Positions 1 through 11,675 are shown, counted from the first letter of the stretch. The stretch: DNA of 64,000 bases from Isoetes taiwanensis (GCA_021234155.1 JAJEKV010000082.1:1917377-1981376); one strand, 5' to 3'. Numbers and translations: made by a program. Notes: generated from the letters alone by a model not told the origin.

Positions 1-622
1 TCCAAAATGAACACAGAGGATGCCATAGCCTTCCAGTGCCGCCATAGCCGCATACAACAGAAGAAAAAAATCAAATGTATGGAAAAGATCTTGCAAAGTA
101 TTGGAATTGCAATTTTTTGAACGGTAATTATTATGCAGAATCTAACCCGTTCTACAGATTGTGGGCTAAGGCTGTTTTGGATCCAGCAAAGCCAAGGTTG
201 CAGTTAAATCCACTTCTTAGGAAGCCTCTGTTTACCTAAATTTAGTTGCAATCCAGATTTGAGGATGGAGCTCTGAAGCCCTGCGATTTTGCATTGTTGA
301 CTCGTGGTATTTTGGATGGTTTTCTTTGCGGATGGGCGGATTATGCGGACTACAACAACTTCCTTGAGGATCCTGCGGTCTGTCTGATTATACTATGGCA
401 GTACGACGGTTTGATGAAGCTATGGTTCCTTGAAGCTATGACATGTCATAACTTTTTTTTGCTGCGGTTTGATGGAGGGTCGACCTGTGTGAAGCTGGGT
501 GTGGCAAATTCAAGAGCACCATTGGTTTGCTTCTTTTTTATTTGTTTTGCCTCAATCATGGGTTCGTTCTACACCATTGACATTCCTATGCATTTTTTCT
601 TTCAAAATTCTAATGGCCATTA
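1..622 (+). repeat. Dispersed repeat, end 1 (unclassified)
   Basis: The last 62 bases (560-621) closely match 35299-35360, including the shared words TTCGTTCTACACCATTGACA and CAAAATTCTAATGGCCATT. The matching block ends at the same base in both places, so it looks like the end of one dispersed repeat family. Upstream similarity is weaker. No coding domain is recognised, and the longest open frame here has no resemblance to a known protein. It could be a non-autonomous retroelement end; the class is unknown. Confidence 0.5.
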
Positions 623-780
623 GCCAAAGAGTTTGGTTGTCCATTTTTTATGAGTCCATTGGGTGGTTTATACAATTAAAATGAATCAAGGATATATATA
701 ACAAGCCTATAAAATGAGCCAAGAGTTTAGTTGTCCATTTTTTTATGAGTCCATTGGGTGGTTTTATACAATTCTGCTTA
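622..780 (+). repeat. Tandem duplication of about 98 bp
   Basis: The words GAGTTTGGTTGTCCATTTTT and ATGAGTCCATTGGGTGGTTT at 629-670 recur, slightly altered, at 725-768. The unit is about 98 bp and is present nearly twice. It directly follows the end of the dispersed repeat. Confidence 0.6.
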
Positions 781-2350
781 TGATAAATTAGCCCAGCAAG
801 CAATGCATGGTATCTTATTGAAACTGTTCGATATGCAAGTCGATGGTTTAGAATATCTAGTCAAAACCCGACTAGCACAACCAGTTGTATTCATCAATAC
901 CTTCACCGTATTATCAACTCATCATAGACCAAGCTCACATAAGATGGTACATCAACTCCTTGCACAGCCTTATCCCAAACTCTTTTGACATGCCAATCCA
1001 AAACCATTGTTGAAATTCACGTGTCTAGAGTTAACGACATGGATTGGGTCAGGTATTACTTATACAACCACTCAATTATATTTTACTTTATTGCCTTTGA
1101 CTTTTAGCAAAGTATTTACGTATAAAGTCGTCATTTTGAGGATCCACAAAAATCGTCTTAGGCGTGAGGAATAATTGTTTTAATATCATCCCAGTCTATC
1201 ATGTTTAAAGACCAATTATAGGCTAGTTTAAAATCATTTGAGTCCTTGGTATAATTTTTTAACTATGAAGAGCACTCTATTATGCTCAAAGAACTCAGAC
1301 CTAACTTGTCAAAGTGTTGTTTATCATTTACTAATTACATGCTAATATGACTCAAAATTTGACACATCCCTGCATTTGCTATATAAGAGTTCTAGGCATT
1401 AGTCATTTCAATAAGAAATGGATCTAAATAGAATCAGGGAAAGCTTTAAACAAATGCTTATATACCTCAATATATAAGGCCATCCAATAAGACTCAAACT
1501 TTTTATACTTATAATGTTAAGCACTATTTAATTAAAGTGGGTCTCATTCCATTCCCATTTTTTTTCGGAACCCTGTTATTTTATACAAAAAGGAGAGCTC
1601 CGACTCGAAAACTGTCCAATATTCGAATATTTGTCTCTTAGTGTGGGTTCGAGCTTTCTCCCAGTTTTCTCGGATAGCGAGTCGAGAACAAGAACAATAC
1701 AACTCAAACAAAGGAAATTCATTAAAGATTGAAACCAAAGTTCTAGTTGAAAAAGAATTTTTATTAATAAATTGAATAGGTACAATGTATTTTACATCGG
1801 ACGCAGAGACCATGGCGGTCTTGCTGTCACTACAGTTACATCATCATGGTAGACCTTAGGGGATTAACTTGCGGGGCTTCTTCATGCCGTCTGTAAGCCT
1901 TGGGGGCAACCTGAAGAGTGTGGAATGCCTCACGAGGAGGTGCCTCGGGAGCCACCTACCGACTGGCCCACCGGCTTCTCCACTCTCCTCCATGACTTTT
2001 CATCGAATATGCTCCTTCCCCAACCTCCGTGGATGTTATGCAATGCTTGCAATTCTGGACTGTCTCAAATTTCTTCCCCTCTTCTTTATCCCGAGCGTGT
2101 GCATGGCATCTGCATTCACGAGCAACCTTATCCCAAAGGTCGGGTAAGAGTGTAGCGTGGCCCGGGATCGCGCTTTAACGATATCTCGCGCCTTGAGTGG
2201 GATGCGTGTGCGCCCTCTGGTCTCTCGTGATGCCCGAAGCGGGATCTCGTTTGGTGCGCGGGATCTGTGCCTGAACCACCTGGAGCAAGGAGAGTATGAT
2301 TAACAATTACGGTATCATTAGTCAAAACCAAGAAAAGAATGGTGAATTCA
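781..2350. other. No gene recognised; distal flank of element copy 1
   Basis: No convincing coding region on either strand. A degraded copy of the CTCGACTCGCGAGTCGAG-type palindrome lies near 1664-1689 (TCTCGGATAGCGAGTCGAGA), so copy 1 of the palindrome-bearing element may reach at least this far. The stretch 2157-2275 is locally GC-rich with several short inverted words (for example GATATCTCGCG) but no clear unit. Confidence 0.4.
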
Positions 2351-2351
2351 A

Positions 2352-2665
2352 AATACAATGGAGAACATTCATTCTATATAACTGCATCCAATCACGTGGC
2401 AAGTAGTGCCTTTCTCCCGGAAAAGTCAAAGTACAACCATTCTCATTAGAATATGGTTGCATCCAATCACACACTGAAGCATACAAATGGTTTCGTCAAC
2501 GAGACAAGCAAGTCGAGAAAGGCCCAGGAAACCCAATGTACAACCATTATCATTATAGAATATGGCTGCATCCAGTCACACAAACAAACATACAAATGGT
2601 TTCATCAATAGGACAAAGCATGCCTTTCGACTCAGCGAGTCGAGAAAGTCAAAAAACTCAATGTA
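2352..2665 (+). repeat. Imperfect tandem array (about 3 units) with palindromes, 3' flank of element copy 1
   Basis: Words such as GTACAACCATT, AGAATATGG.TGCATCCA, TCACACA and ACAAATGGTTTC recur at about 2352-2430, 2431-2537 and 2538-2665, giving about three units of 80-130 bp. Two units end in a decayed palindrome: AAGCAAGTCGAGAAA near 2507-2521 and TTTCGACTCAGCGAGTCGAG near 2625-2645. The array lies just downstream of the stop of the minus-strand HAD-domain reading frame, so it is probably 3' flank of that element copy. Confidence 0.6.
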
Positions 2666-2732
2666 CAAGTATATTCATTACAAAATATAGTACATTTCTT
2701 CACGTTTTCTTTACAAGATTCACACAATTCGA

Positions 2733-4815
2733 CTATCCAAAGTAGAGGTCGCTCTTTTTATCACCAAAATATTTGTCGTCCATAGCTTTCATGATGGGCC
2801 GCTCTGGATCGACCTCCTTGAGGTTCTGGATAGTTCATAATCACATCGACCACAAGTATGGCAAACGGGGATTCCGCCAAGACAGAACGAGATTGAAAGA
2901 CAACCACCTATCCGTTTCATACTCTTACGGTCGATAACTCTTGGCAATGATTGTATTGTGCGAAGTTATGATAGCACTTGTAGGCGAGTCGTCTATGATC
3001 GAGTGTTGTGTTTGTTAAAGTCTGGTATGCTTCATAAACCCCGGCCCGGCCTTTTCACCATAATAGGCTTCCCCTTTGTGATGGCTGGATCGAGGTCTGA
3101 CACATGCTCGACCCTTTCATTTCCTCAAACAAACTTGAACATCAAAACTGGAAGGCTGAGAACACCAAGGACATTGATAATATTTTTCTTTGCCATACAA
3201 GACCATATGGCCACTTGGAATCCCCGTTCCACGCACCACTCAATAATCTCCTTTGCTTTAGGTCGAGGATACACGATTTTAGACCCCGTTTTTGTCGGGA
3301 TTTATGAAGTGTTAAGCTCAGGGACGTCTTTATCGTGGTATACTGCAGCTAATACTCCATTGAGGTCAAATATTATAAGCTCGGTGGGCCCCCTGGATCC
3401 CAGTTAGAGTTTGACTCTGACCAGATTTCTGATTGATCGGAATCCATATGCAGGATCATTATTTTTTCAGGTCCTTTGTTGCTGCCCGCACTGTCTTGCT
3501 CTTGACTGCCTTTCTTGGATCCAGTATCCTCCACGTGATGTGAACTGCCAGCAGATTCGTGTGATATTATCAATGATCCCGATTCCTTGCGGTCGATGTC
3601 CCTGGAATGATGAAAGACGTCAGATAGGAAACATTTTCTCGACTCACGAGTCGAGAAAAGAAAAAACTAAAGACTCGGAGGGTTTCTCGACTCGCGAGTC
3701 AAGAAACACTCCGAGAGCAAAGTGAACTCACCTCAATCTCAGACTCTCCAGAATTAGTTCGGCAGCGTTGTCATCTAAACCTTGGACATTGTCGTCTCCG
3801 TCACCTTTCTCTCCCTGGCTGTCAGGTTTGTCTTCGTCATCATCGTCCTTACTGCTTCCATTTGTCTTCCTCCCTTTGAAATGCTCATGAAGCAGGTCCA
3901 GGTAGGTTTCAACCATGTCCTTATTTCCAACCACGGATATAGGTTTCATTCCATACAGCATAGCCCCCTGAGAGAACAGGCCATTCATCTACCACTCGCA
4001 TACAATATGATCTTCCTCGACCAAGCTGGTTATGAAGTACTTGATAACTCTTGGCCAGATAGGAATTCTATGTATTGGACCTGTCGCACCATCAGTGCGA
4101 CTTTGTCTATCAATGGCACATCCTCCATAAATCTGCCGCCCTTCCAGGGTTCCATCTGCTCTTGAGAAATCATGAACTTGTCGAGATAGCAGTGTTCGCT
4201 AGACCACCACTTGTCCAGGTCTGCAGCCGATCTTGAAACCAAAACCAAAACTACATTGGCAAAACTTGGTGCCTTCGGCAGGCCAAGTCTACACTCATGT
4301 TCCAGTTCGTATATGGAATACAAGATCTTGTTGGTGAAGTTAATATCAGCTGCCCATTGTGACATAACAGTTGTCTGATTGCCCGGCATGCAAAAGATAA
4401 GGAAACTGAAAGTATCCAGCTCGGTCATGTCCAGATACGTCTTGTACCACTGCTCAATGTCAGGTTTTTCATAAAATAGAGTGGGGTCTTCAATCATATT
4501 CATGGCAAATAGTGCCACGGGCCCAGGTGCCAGTTCTAGATCACCAAACCCCTTGTGTCCCAAGGTTACCAGGAATGGAGGGGAGCTATCATCCGTCTTA
4601 AATGGGACCACCCCGAATCCAAGCTTCCTCTTCAGAATTGCCATAACACGTTCAGGGAAGGGGAGGGTTTTGACGTTACGCTTTCGCTTGGTGTTGATGT
4701 AGGGTTCACATAGACGGTTCAACTCCTTCATGTCTTCCTCATCAAGCGCAGCCTTCTCCTTATAATAATCAAATTCATGGCATGCATTGGAGGCAACATT
4801 GCAAAAAACCATCAT
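2733..4815 (-). pseudogene. Element copy 1: possible methyltransferase-like region plus HAD/FCP1-like domain, decayed
   Basis: Read on the minus strand. An open region from 4815 to about 4030 (261 codons) encodes a protein segment I do not recognise with certainty. After one stop it continues (about 3988-3733) as MNGLFSQGAMLYGMKPISVV and an acidic linker. The order of a hydrophobic strand followed by a Gly-rich turn could suit a Rossmann-type methyltransferase, but no catalytic motif is certain. A 130-bp intron (3602-3731, GT..AG) joins LESLRLR to DIDRKESGS in frame. After a one-base shift the frame reads ELIIFDLNGVLAAV (about 3394-3350), then YPRPKAKEIIEWCVERGF and VAIWSCMAKKN. This is the plant FCP1/NLI-interacting HAD phosphatase pattern, with DLNG in place of DxDG. 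A later IDDS-like remnant and the stop at 2733 complete it. Stops and frameshifts make it a relic. The ParB-like N-terminus seen in copy 2 is not found upstream, so copy 1 is 5'-truncated. Confidence 0.7.
3602..3731 (-). repeat. Intron of element copy 1 carrying two palindromes (word A)
   Basis: The minus-strand donor reads TTGAG|GTGAGT and the acceptor reads CATTCCAG|GGAC, and the flanking reading frame is preserved. The 130-bp intron contains two copies of the palindrome with core CTCGACTCGCGAGTCGAG: 3634-3658 (central base changed) and 3683-3706 (one arm mismatch). The same word fills the flanks of element copy 3 at 17.9-22.2 kb. Confidence 0.7.
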
Positions 4816-4819
4816 TCAT

Positions 4820-6035
4820 TTAAATTAGATTTATGTCAGGATTTTGGACCATTTTGGCACTGCAACTTTTTCCCGGGTTAGTAAATTTGCATCGAGAATG
4901 TGACTTTTTTTTTTATAACAGCACAACATGATTGCATTAAAAATTAAAAATATTTCACATATGCATGTTGAGTTACATATTGCCAATTACTTCTCAGAAG
5001 TGACCCCTAGAGATATCATAGCTTTCTTTTTTTTTCTTTTTTTTTTTGAAGAGACGGCAGTTTTTGTATTCATATGATATAACTTTACAGCACAAAAAAA
5101 ACCCTGAAGATTCAGGGAAAAAGATAAGAAACTGTTCTCAGAATATACAGTAAATGAAAAAAGTAGAGTACTCATCATGGAGTTGTTCAACATCTTCTTT
5201 GGGTCAACTTACTATAGGGAACAACCTTCTTCTGCTGAACCAAATACTATAGGACCTTCTCTATAAATTTCCACCACTAATCCACTTACTGGCTCAACTG
5301 CAACAGCTTCTGTTACCCTTATTGGCCAGATTTGGATTAAGCACAAGTAATAATTCCCAGTATCCTTTGAAGATTAGTAGGATAAATTGGACCAAAACCT
5401 GAATAGAAAAGAAGGACATATAGCCAAGTAATTGCCCAAACCTTATGCCTGAAGAGAACGCATTCCCATTGTAGAGGTAGCAGAGCTCCTAGCTCCCCAT
5501 GCTTCTGAATCCATTAAAATCCAACTAGACCACCAGCCCAACCCTAGAAGATGATCCAAAAGATGGTGCATTGTTGGCGAAACCTCTAGGTCATCATGCT
5601 TCCATACGGGCAAAGATTCAAGAACTAGCAGTCTACATAACCCTTCATCAGAAAGTGAAATCCAAGGTCTCCCGAAACTTGAATTTCAAGGTTTTTAATA
5701 CAATTTACCTGACCACATCTGCAAAGACACATGGAAATTCCCATATATACATAGAACATTTAAAGGGAAAGCAGTAATAAATGGAATAGGCTGCCACACT
5801 ATTCCTGAAGCTGCCACCTTCTTTTATGGATATGATTCTCTGCCTCCAAGCAGCCTAACCAATCAACAATCTAAATAATAGCAGAAGGTTACTCAGGCTC
5901 AAACAGTTATCTTGAAGCTAGTTAGGCTTAGAACAAGCCCAACCCACCAGACTACTCTCAGGGCCCAGTCTTAAATTATCAACTGTAATAAGGCACCAAA
6001 ACATTCTGCCATAATTTTCAAAAACTGACTAATCA
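4820..6035. other. No gene recognised
   Basis: AT-rich sequence with poly-T runs near 4908 and 5028-5047. No coding region, RNA gene or clear repeat unit could be supported. Confidence 0.5.
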
Positions 6036-6039
6036 TACT

Positions 6040-8850
6040 GCCATGGCTACAGAATCCTCACTTCCACAGGTATTGTAACCCTAGCAGTCTTGCCTGGGAT
6101 GACCTTTGGGGTCCATGAAAACAAAATAGTATCTAACTCAACCCAATCATCCCCTTCAATAGGGTTTCTCTTCCATCTCTTTGTCCAACAGTCTCTATAC
6201 ATTTCTTCCTCTGCCACTGCATTTAACTGATGCACTGGACACCACCACTCCACACGAACTTTGTTCACGTTGCGGTCACCTACTTCTTTGCAAACCTCTG
6301 AGATGGTGTAACCCATCCACACAGGGTATATCTCTTTGCGCTCTGGTACTATAAGTGCAAATTGATGGCAAAGCAAGTCATCTTTGGGATCATAATCCTC
6401 CAGCCCGAGATATTTAGGCCTTCCTTTCCTAGGACCAACATAGTGTTTTTCAGAATTTGGAGGAGCCATCGACTTCTTGAATACTACTAACCACATCATC
6501 AACTTCCTCGGGTGTTATCAAGTCTCTCCACCTAGTCTTAGGTAGCCATCCATCTTTCGGTTCATCGAGGAGGATGTGTCTACTTGTCCCAATAATCCAT
6601 GTACCGTGTCCAATAATCTATCAATGCAAGGTTGGTATCATTGGGGTTATTTTTCCAATACTTGACGATTTAAATGCCGGCCCAATGTGCTTTGCAATGA
6701 ATCCACCTCTGCAAAAGGCTTAAGAGCTTTTTGGTTGACCCCTTGGAATCTTAGGGTTTACCATTTTCATCTTCGTGCCATATAGGTACTCATTCATCGG
6801 CCTCTATTTATCATCCGAAGGTCTCATCTTCCATTGCATTATTGGCTTATTTCCCATGATCCGGAAAGTGTAATCAAGAGGTCTAGATTGACCTTCCATA
6901 TCAAGAGCATAACCTTCGATAAAAATTCTTCCAATCGGGCACCTCTTGTATGATCAACCCTATAGGAGAAGGTGAAATGCATTCACTAAGAACTTCTATT
7001 AGTCTAGGAAGATTGGTCACAGCTTTTGAGATTTCAAGCCAAGACTATACTTCCCAAACAATGCATCCACATCCTCATGAGTATGTCCGGGCATTAAGAA
7101 CCCTAAATTCACTCTTTCAAAGACACCCAAAGCTGTTAAATAAGATTGGAATGAGAACATATACTGTTTTTATTCTCGGCCCAAAGACAATTGTCAAGTT
7201 GGAGGAGGAACCTTGGTGGTAGATCTCGAGGTTGGGAACGTGAACTTGAGGCTCCAACATGTTCGTAAGCACCCGACTTCCTAAACCTTGCCTTAGTAAA
7301 CTTTTCTAAATTATTAGGCTTTCTATCCAACAATGCATCAAGAGTGGTTGGCTACCACCTCCGTGGTTGTGGAGGTCACCGTAATAACCACTCTCATAGT
7401 TCCTCAAGCACCTCATCACACTTCCAATATGAAAATCGGGACCATCACTCTACAATTGCAAACTAAAATGGCCATAATAAATTGGCACCGAGCCATGCAC
7501 TATTGCACTGTCGGAGAGACTTGCAAAGGATAAGCTCTATTGATTTGCTTGGGTATGTAACTATCTTTGTGGCAAACAAGTCTTCGATTGATCCATCTTG
7601 TCATGTATAATACAAACATAGTTATTGGGTTCCAAACACGATAATGTTCTCCACATCCAATAAATGGATCTGCATGATAGTTGGTCTGTCATGTGATCTT
7701 TCATTTGCTCTCTTATCTTAGCCCTTTGGCTTGGTTGCTTGGTCTTATCCAGAATCTCTTTCAACTTAGCACACAAGTTGCACTTTGCAAAGTTGTTCGA
7801 AGTGTGCTTGCTCCATAGTTCACCAAGCCGGGTTGAGATATTGCGGTGTAATGTAGTTCTCGAAGCAAAGCATTCACTTCCTCCAATATGCTCTTCTGGG
7901 TACAATGGGATGGCAATCTCTTCTCGACAACTATTTTTCCCTGTTGATCTTTCCTACTTTTATGTGGCATATTCTCAACATTGAATTCAACATATTTTTC
8001 AAAAACCTCCCTAGCAGTCAGGATCCTAGAAGTTGGCCTCAACATGCCATTATTTCCATGTAATGCAATTTTACTCCCCTTTGCATGACTTGCTTGCCAA
8101 TTTTGCCAAGATGAAATTGGAATGCCATGAATATATATCCATGCAACTTTACATATCCATGTCCCTAGCAGTGGGTATTTTTTTTTCTTTGGAAATTTTT
8201 CATCTTGAAGTGCAAGCTCATGAATGGAGTACATGTAAGTCCTCCCTCTCATCACAAGTATACTCTTGGAAGGTGGCTCTTGCTTCCACCAATTCATCAA
8301 TTTCAAACTTCCGAACACAATTAGCCCAACAACATTCCATTCCCTTACCTTAGTCGAGCTTCACGTGAACAATCACTACTTGACTTGGACCTCTTGCTAG
8401 GATAATGTTTCACCACCGAGTGTGCCCTCTTCTCAAAAATGTGGTCCCGGCAGCTATTGGAGGTGCATTAAAAAATCGGTGTCATCCATAACCTCCGGCT
8501 CGTAAAAGGAATTCTTCTATAAACTCAATGCGGGCTATAGGCCATGGCATGATGCATGGAACCTCCAATTGTTTAATACAAGCGATTGCAATCCTCGGGT
8601 GATTTGACCTTTTTCCTTCCATTTTTCTTCTAAACTTGTTATGGCCACACCCACTTTATCCTCTCCTAACCTTTCATCATTGACAGCTTGGATAGGATCA
8701 GCTAGTATGATAGTTCCTTCACCTACTAGCTCCTTATTGCATTGGTGCTTCACTTTCACCTTCTTATTCTTCCAATCCAACCCATCAGAGGATAATTTGC
8801 TTAGTAGACTCAGCCTCAACACCCTTTGGGTGGTCCACACCATTCACCTA
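6040..8850 (-). pseudogene. DUF7869-type transposase-like gene, copy B (relic)
   Basis: Minus-strand reading frames match the plus-strand relic at 23.5-26.3 kb in the same order. The N-terminal part at 8843-8535 contains VNDERLGEDKVGVA, against VNDERLGDDHLGVG in the other copy. The middle at 8318-7561 contains FAKCNLCAKLKEILDKT, DQLSCRSIYWMWRTL and CIIHDKMDQSKTCLPQR. The C-terminal part at 6502-6047 contains CHQFALIVPERKEIYPVWMG. The CxxC pair and the IIHDKMDQ strand (a candidate first catalytic Asp of an RNase H-like fold) are typical of the plant DUF7869 family, which I take to be transposon-derived. Multiple stops and frameshifts break the gene, and the HTH(D/E)DID segment seen in the other copy is not recoverable here. 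It is probably not expressed. Confidence 0.65.
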
Positions 8851-9099
8851 CAAGAACAATGTTTACAATGGGGTAACAATGTGATAAGAACATGTTGTAA
8901 CAATGTTGAAACATGTTGGGGGGGATAGGTATTACATTTTTACCCTTTTTAGGATCCACACGCTTCACCTATATAAAGTTAAATGTCTTAATATTAGTTC
9001 GAAAAAAGGACAAATTAAATTTGAGAATAGATTAAAGGGAACTTTAAAAAATACCAAAAAAACCATTAAATGGACAAATATATGTTGTAAGTGCAGCCA

Positions 9100-9335
9100 A
9101 AAATAGGTTGTAAGTATAGCTTAGGTGCAGGTAATTATGCAAAATTAATGATAACATAGGGTGTATGTTAGTAGTACTAATGAGGTAAGTATTGGTCGTA
9201 ATTCTAGATAGGCCAAAGTAGGTTGTAAGTATAGATGAGGTCTAGGTAATTATACAAAATTAATGACAACATAGGTTTTAAGTATAGCTCACATGTGGGT
9301 AATGCTATAGAGAATTAATGATAACCTAGGGCGTA
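9100..9335 (+). repeat. Imperfect tandem repeat, about 3 units
   Basis: The words TAGGTTGTAAGTATAG, AGGTAATTAT.CAAAATTAATGA and AACATAGG recur at about 9110, 9220 and 9270, giving three diverged units of 60-115 bp. There is no coding potential. Confidence 0.5.
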
Positions 9336-9530
9336 ATTAATTCAATAGATATGATTAGTATATGATGTGATGGATATAATTCGTATATGATGTGATGGAA
9401 TCATAATTACAACCGCACCTATACGAAACCTTGCATGTAACTACTATATCTTGCATGAAACCCTCCATTCCTTCAACCGCCCATCCTTTATTTCTTCTAG
9501 CGCCATTCTATCGCATTTTCTTCCTTACCA

Positions 9531-9982
9531 TGGTGAGCCATCTTTGCCCGCATCCCGCCCATCTCGGATGGACTCGCCTCCGAGAGGCGAAGAGGGAGAT
9601 CAGAAAACTGATCAAGAAATTCATTCCTCCATTCCGCAGATGCCGTTGTGGCTACCTTCCGCACCAAAGTCCGGATAATTGCGAGGAGTTGTTTCTTCAG
9701 GGTAAGCTTCGCCCTGGGAAGGAGTATCTCAGCACAAGCACTAGCAGCCCTGAGTCCCCCCATACACCAGCAGATTCTGATGAAGAGATGGAGAAGGAGG
9801 TTGAAAAAGAAGAAGAAATGGAGGAAGCAGATGAGGAGTGGCGAGAAGAGTTGGACGAAGAGAAGAAGCACATTTTAATGGACGCCCTCTCCTCCTCGGA
9901 TGATGAATTTACTGCAGAAGCCATTCTTGAAGAGATGGCAGATGAAAACTCAGAGGAAGAAGAGGAGGAGGTAGAGGGCTGA
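9531..9982 (+). CDS. Acidic hypothetical protein, possible first exon of an element-associated gene
   Basis: I do not recognise this protein. Starting at the ATG at 9531 (MVSHLCPHPAHLGW), it has a basic N-terminus (KREIRKLIKKFIPPFRRCRC) with a few cysteines. A short Ser/Pro/Thr linker (STSTSSPESPHTPADS) follows, then a strongly Glu-rich tail of about 70 residues ending EEEEEEVEG. A basic head with an acidic tail is compatible with a nuclear or DNA-associated protein, but composition alone cannot show this. A hairpin region carrying palindrome word B follows, then a coiled-coil-like exon at 10826-11044, so these may be parts of one gene belonging to element copy 2. An upstream in-frame ATG at 9431 would add about 33 residues. 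Confidence 0.4.
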
Positions 9983-10278
9983 TTTTCTTTGTTTGTTTTT
10001 GTTATTTAGTTTTTTGTTAAGAAAAGAGAGCTGGGCATCTCCAAAAAAGGCCTCAAATGATGATTATGAATGGAGCTAGGCATCTCCTTAAACTGCCTAG
10101 AACTTTTGTAATTTTGTAACACAGAGCTGGGCAACTCTAATAAAAGGCCTTATGTAAAAATTTTCAATGGCAATACAAGGATTTAATGACTGCAATATGT
10201 TTCTTTAGTGTCAACTCTAACTTAAAAGCATAACTGTAATTTCTTCGTAAGTTTGTTTTGAATTCGCTCTTTCATTCT

Positions 10279-10500
10279 TAATTTTTGAGAGAGCTGAAGT
10301 GAGATCACAAAGCGAGAAATATGTTTGTGTGCAAAATGTTTAAATTGTCAAGGTCAATACACTGGCATGAATTGCACTGAATTAGCTTTATGCAGTTCAC
10401 GCCAGGCGTGTATTGGACCTGTACAATGTAAACATTTTGCACACAAACATATTTCGCGCCTGGCGTGATTTCACTTCAGCTCTCTCATATTTAAAAATTA
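10279..10500. repeat. Long inverted repeat (about 70-bp arms) with palindrome word B
   Basis: The left arm (10279-10348) and right arm (10424-10500) are imperfect reverse complements, sharing GAGAGAGCTGAAGTGA and AAATATGTTTGTGTGCAAAA. The right arm holds an intact word-B core (CGCGCCTGGCGTG, 10451-10470), while the matching place in the left arm is eroded. The loop contains another copy (TTCACGCCAGGCGTGTATT, about 10395-10413). A further copy lies at 10521-10540. The region sits between two possible exons and may be intronic. Confidence 0.75.
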
Positions 10501-10672
10501 CAGTACAGCTTCTGAAGAAATTACACGCATGGCGTGAATTGCATACAGTAACTAGCTGTCGTATCTTAATATTTCCTAACAAAGACCTGCTAATTTTTTT
10601 AATGCATTAAATGAGTTTACAATTCATAAGACTTCTGCTAATGCCAGTACTGCATTTAAATTACAAATGAAT

Positions 10673-10787
10673 GGTATTCGCTCATGGCGCGAAATCACTA
10701 ATTTGTTTTTTCTCTCTAACTTACAGATTTATGAATTCGCGCCTGGCGCGTATTCAACTGAACATACGCCTGGCGCGTATTCAACTG
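10673..10787. repeat. Three further palindrome word-B copies
   Basis: Copies at 10675-10695 (TTCGCTCATGGCGCGAAAT), 10733-10754 (AATTCGCGCCTGGCGCGTAT) and 10763-10783 (ATACGCCTGGCGCGTATTC). The last two lie in near-tandem, each followed by CAACTGAA. Confidence 0.8.
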
Positions 10788-10825
10788 AAGTTCCTCCTGT
10801 GCCAGCATAGGCTACAAGCATAGGC

Positions 10826-11044
10826 TTATTCAATGAGTTGTGTCGTGCTCTGGAGGGGCTTGAAATTTAGAATGCTCAGCTGAGAATGAGAGTTGCAGAC
10901 CTCGAAGCCATTTTGGGTAATATCCCAATAGCTGCACCATCTTATTTGCCAGATTCTTGTGTGCTAGCTTATCTTGTTACAACAGCATTTGAGACTATTG
11001 TGCCAGCATTTGAGACTACTGAGGAACAACACACAGATGAATAA
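10826..11044 (+). pseudogene. Short coiled-coil-like exon fragment
   Basis: The plus-strand frame reads LFNELCRALEGLEI, one TAG, then NAQLRMRVADLEAILG and a short tail ending EEQHTDE before a stop. The heptad-like Leu/Ile/Val spacing suggests a coiled coil. The stop may be a CAG-to-TAG change. It lies 3' of the palindrome cluster, so it may be the last exon of the gene beginning at 9531. No family is recognised. Confidence 0.3.
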
Positions 11045-11214
11045 CACATAGACGTAATTAAAACAATGTAAATAGTGTCTAGTGTTTGTTAAATTCCTGA
11101 ATGGTCTGGTCTGCAGGCCTTATAGTTTTGAAATTTTGAATGAATGGTCTGGTATGCAAGCGTTTTAATTTCATACATATGACAGAATCAGCTTGTGTAT
11201 CTTAGTATAAGCAC

Positions 11215-11675
11215 TCAATCTACTTTTTTTGATGTATCTTCCTCTATGTCTTCCAAGAAAATGAAACTCACCTTCTTTAAGCGAATTACTGGCCATGCAA
11301 CAAAGGTTCCGATGCTTTCACCCACTGTGTCTCCATCAGGATGCCTTCTGGGTAATGCTTCGTCGTTGAAATGGCAACTGGTTACTAGAATCTTCACATG
11401 ATCATTTCCAAGAGGAACTCCATGGCAGATTGCTTCCGGATCGACTGATTCTATCTTGCAATTTCCCACCCTCCTCTTCAAATTCGTCGTCAGCATGTAA
11501 CATTCTTCTCCAACGCTGTCCAATGTCGCAAGATCATGGGATTAATTTGGAGCTTGGGATCTGGAAGAGTAGATGAATTTACATGAAGGCGCTCGACATC
11601 GCTTAGGCGCCGGCTTCTTCCCAGTTCTTCCGAGTTCTTCCTGTTCTTCCAAGTTCTTTCGAGTTCGAATGACAA
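11215..11675 (-). pseudogene. DUF8039-like fragment of a plant transposon-associated protein
   Basis: The minus strand encodes HGVPLGNDHVKILVTSCHFN and then GDTVGESIGTFVAWPVIRLK. This pattern (a Pro-Leu-Gly strand, a short linker, then D-x-V/L-G-x-x-I/V-G-[ST]-F-[IV]-x-WP) matches a small domain often found in plant transposon-encoded proteins and annotated DUF8039. Only about 100 residues are recovered, without a transposase catalytic core. It runs opposite to the surrounding element copy 2, so it may be a separate insertion or an unrelated gene fragment. The 5' portion (to about 11675) overlaps a simple AGTTCTTCC-type repeat and is probably not coding. Confidence 0.45.

Noticed and set aside
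2960-3407. Plus-strand frame of 149 codons
   Set aside because: The opposite strand encodes the recognisable HAD/FCP1-like domain, so this frame is a shadow.
4030-4815. Firm assignment of element copy 1 as a DNA methyltransferase
   Set aside because: The fold is only suggested by a Gly-rich turn after a hydrophobic strand; no DPPY/NPPY or PCQ motif is visible, so only a tentative mention is kept.
9497-9924. Ser/Phe-rich minus-strand frames opposite the acidic protein
   Set aside because: Antisense of a Glu-rich coding stretch; such shadows are expected.
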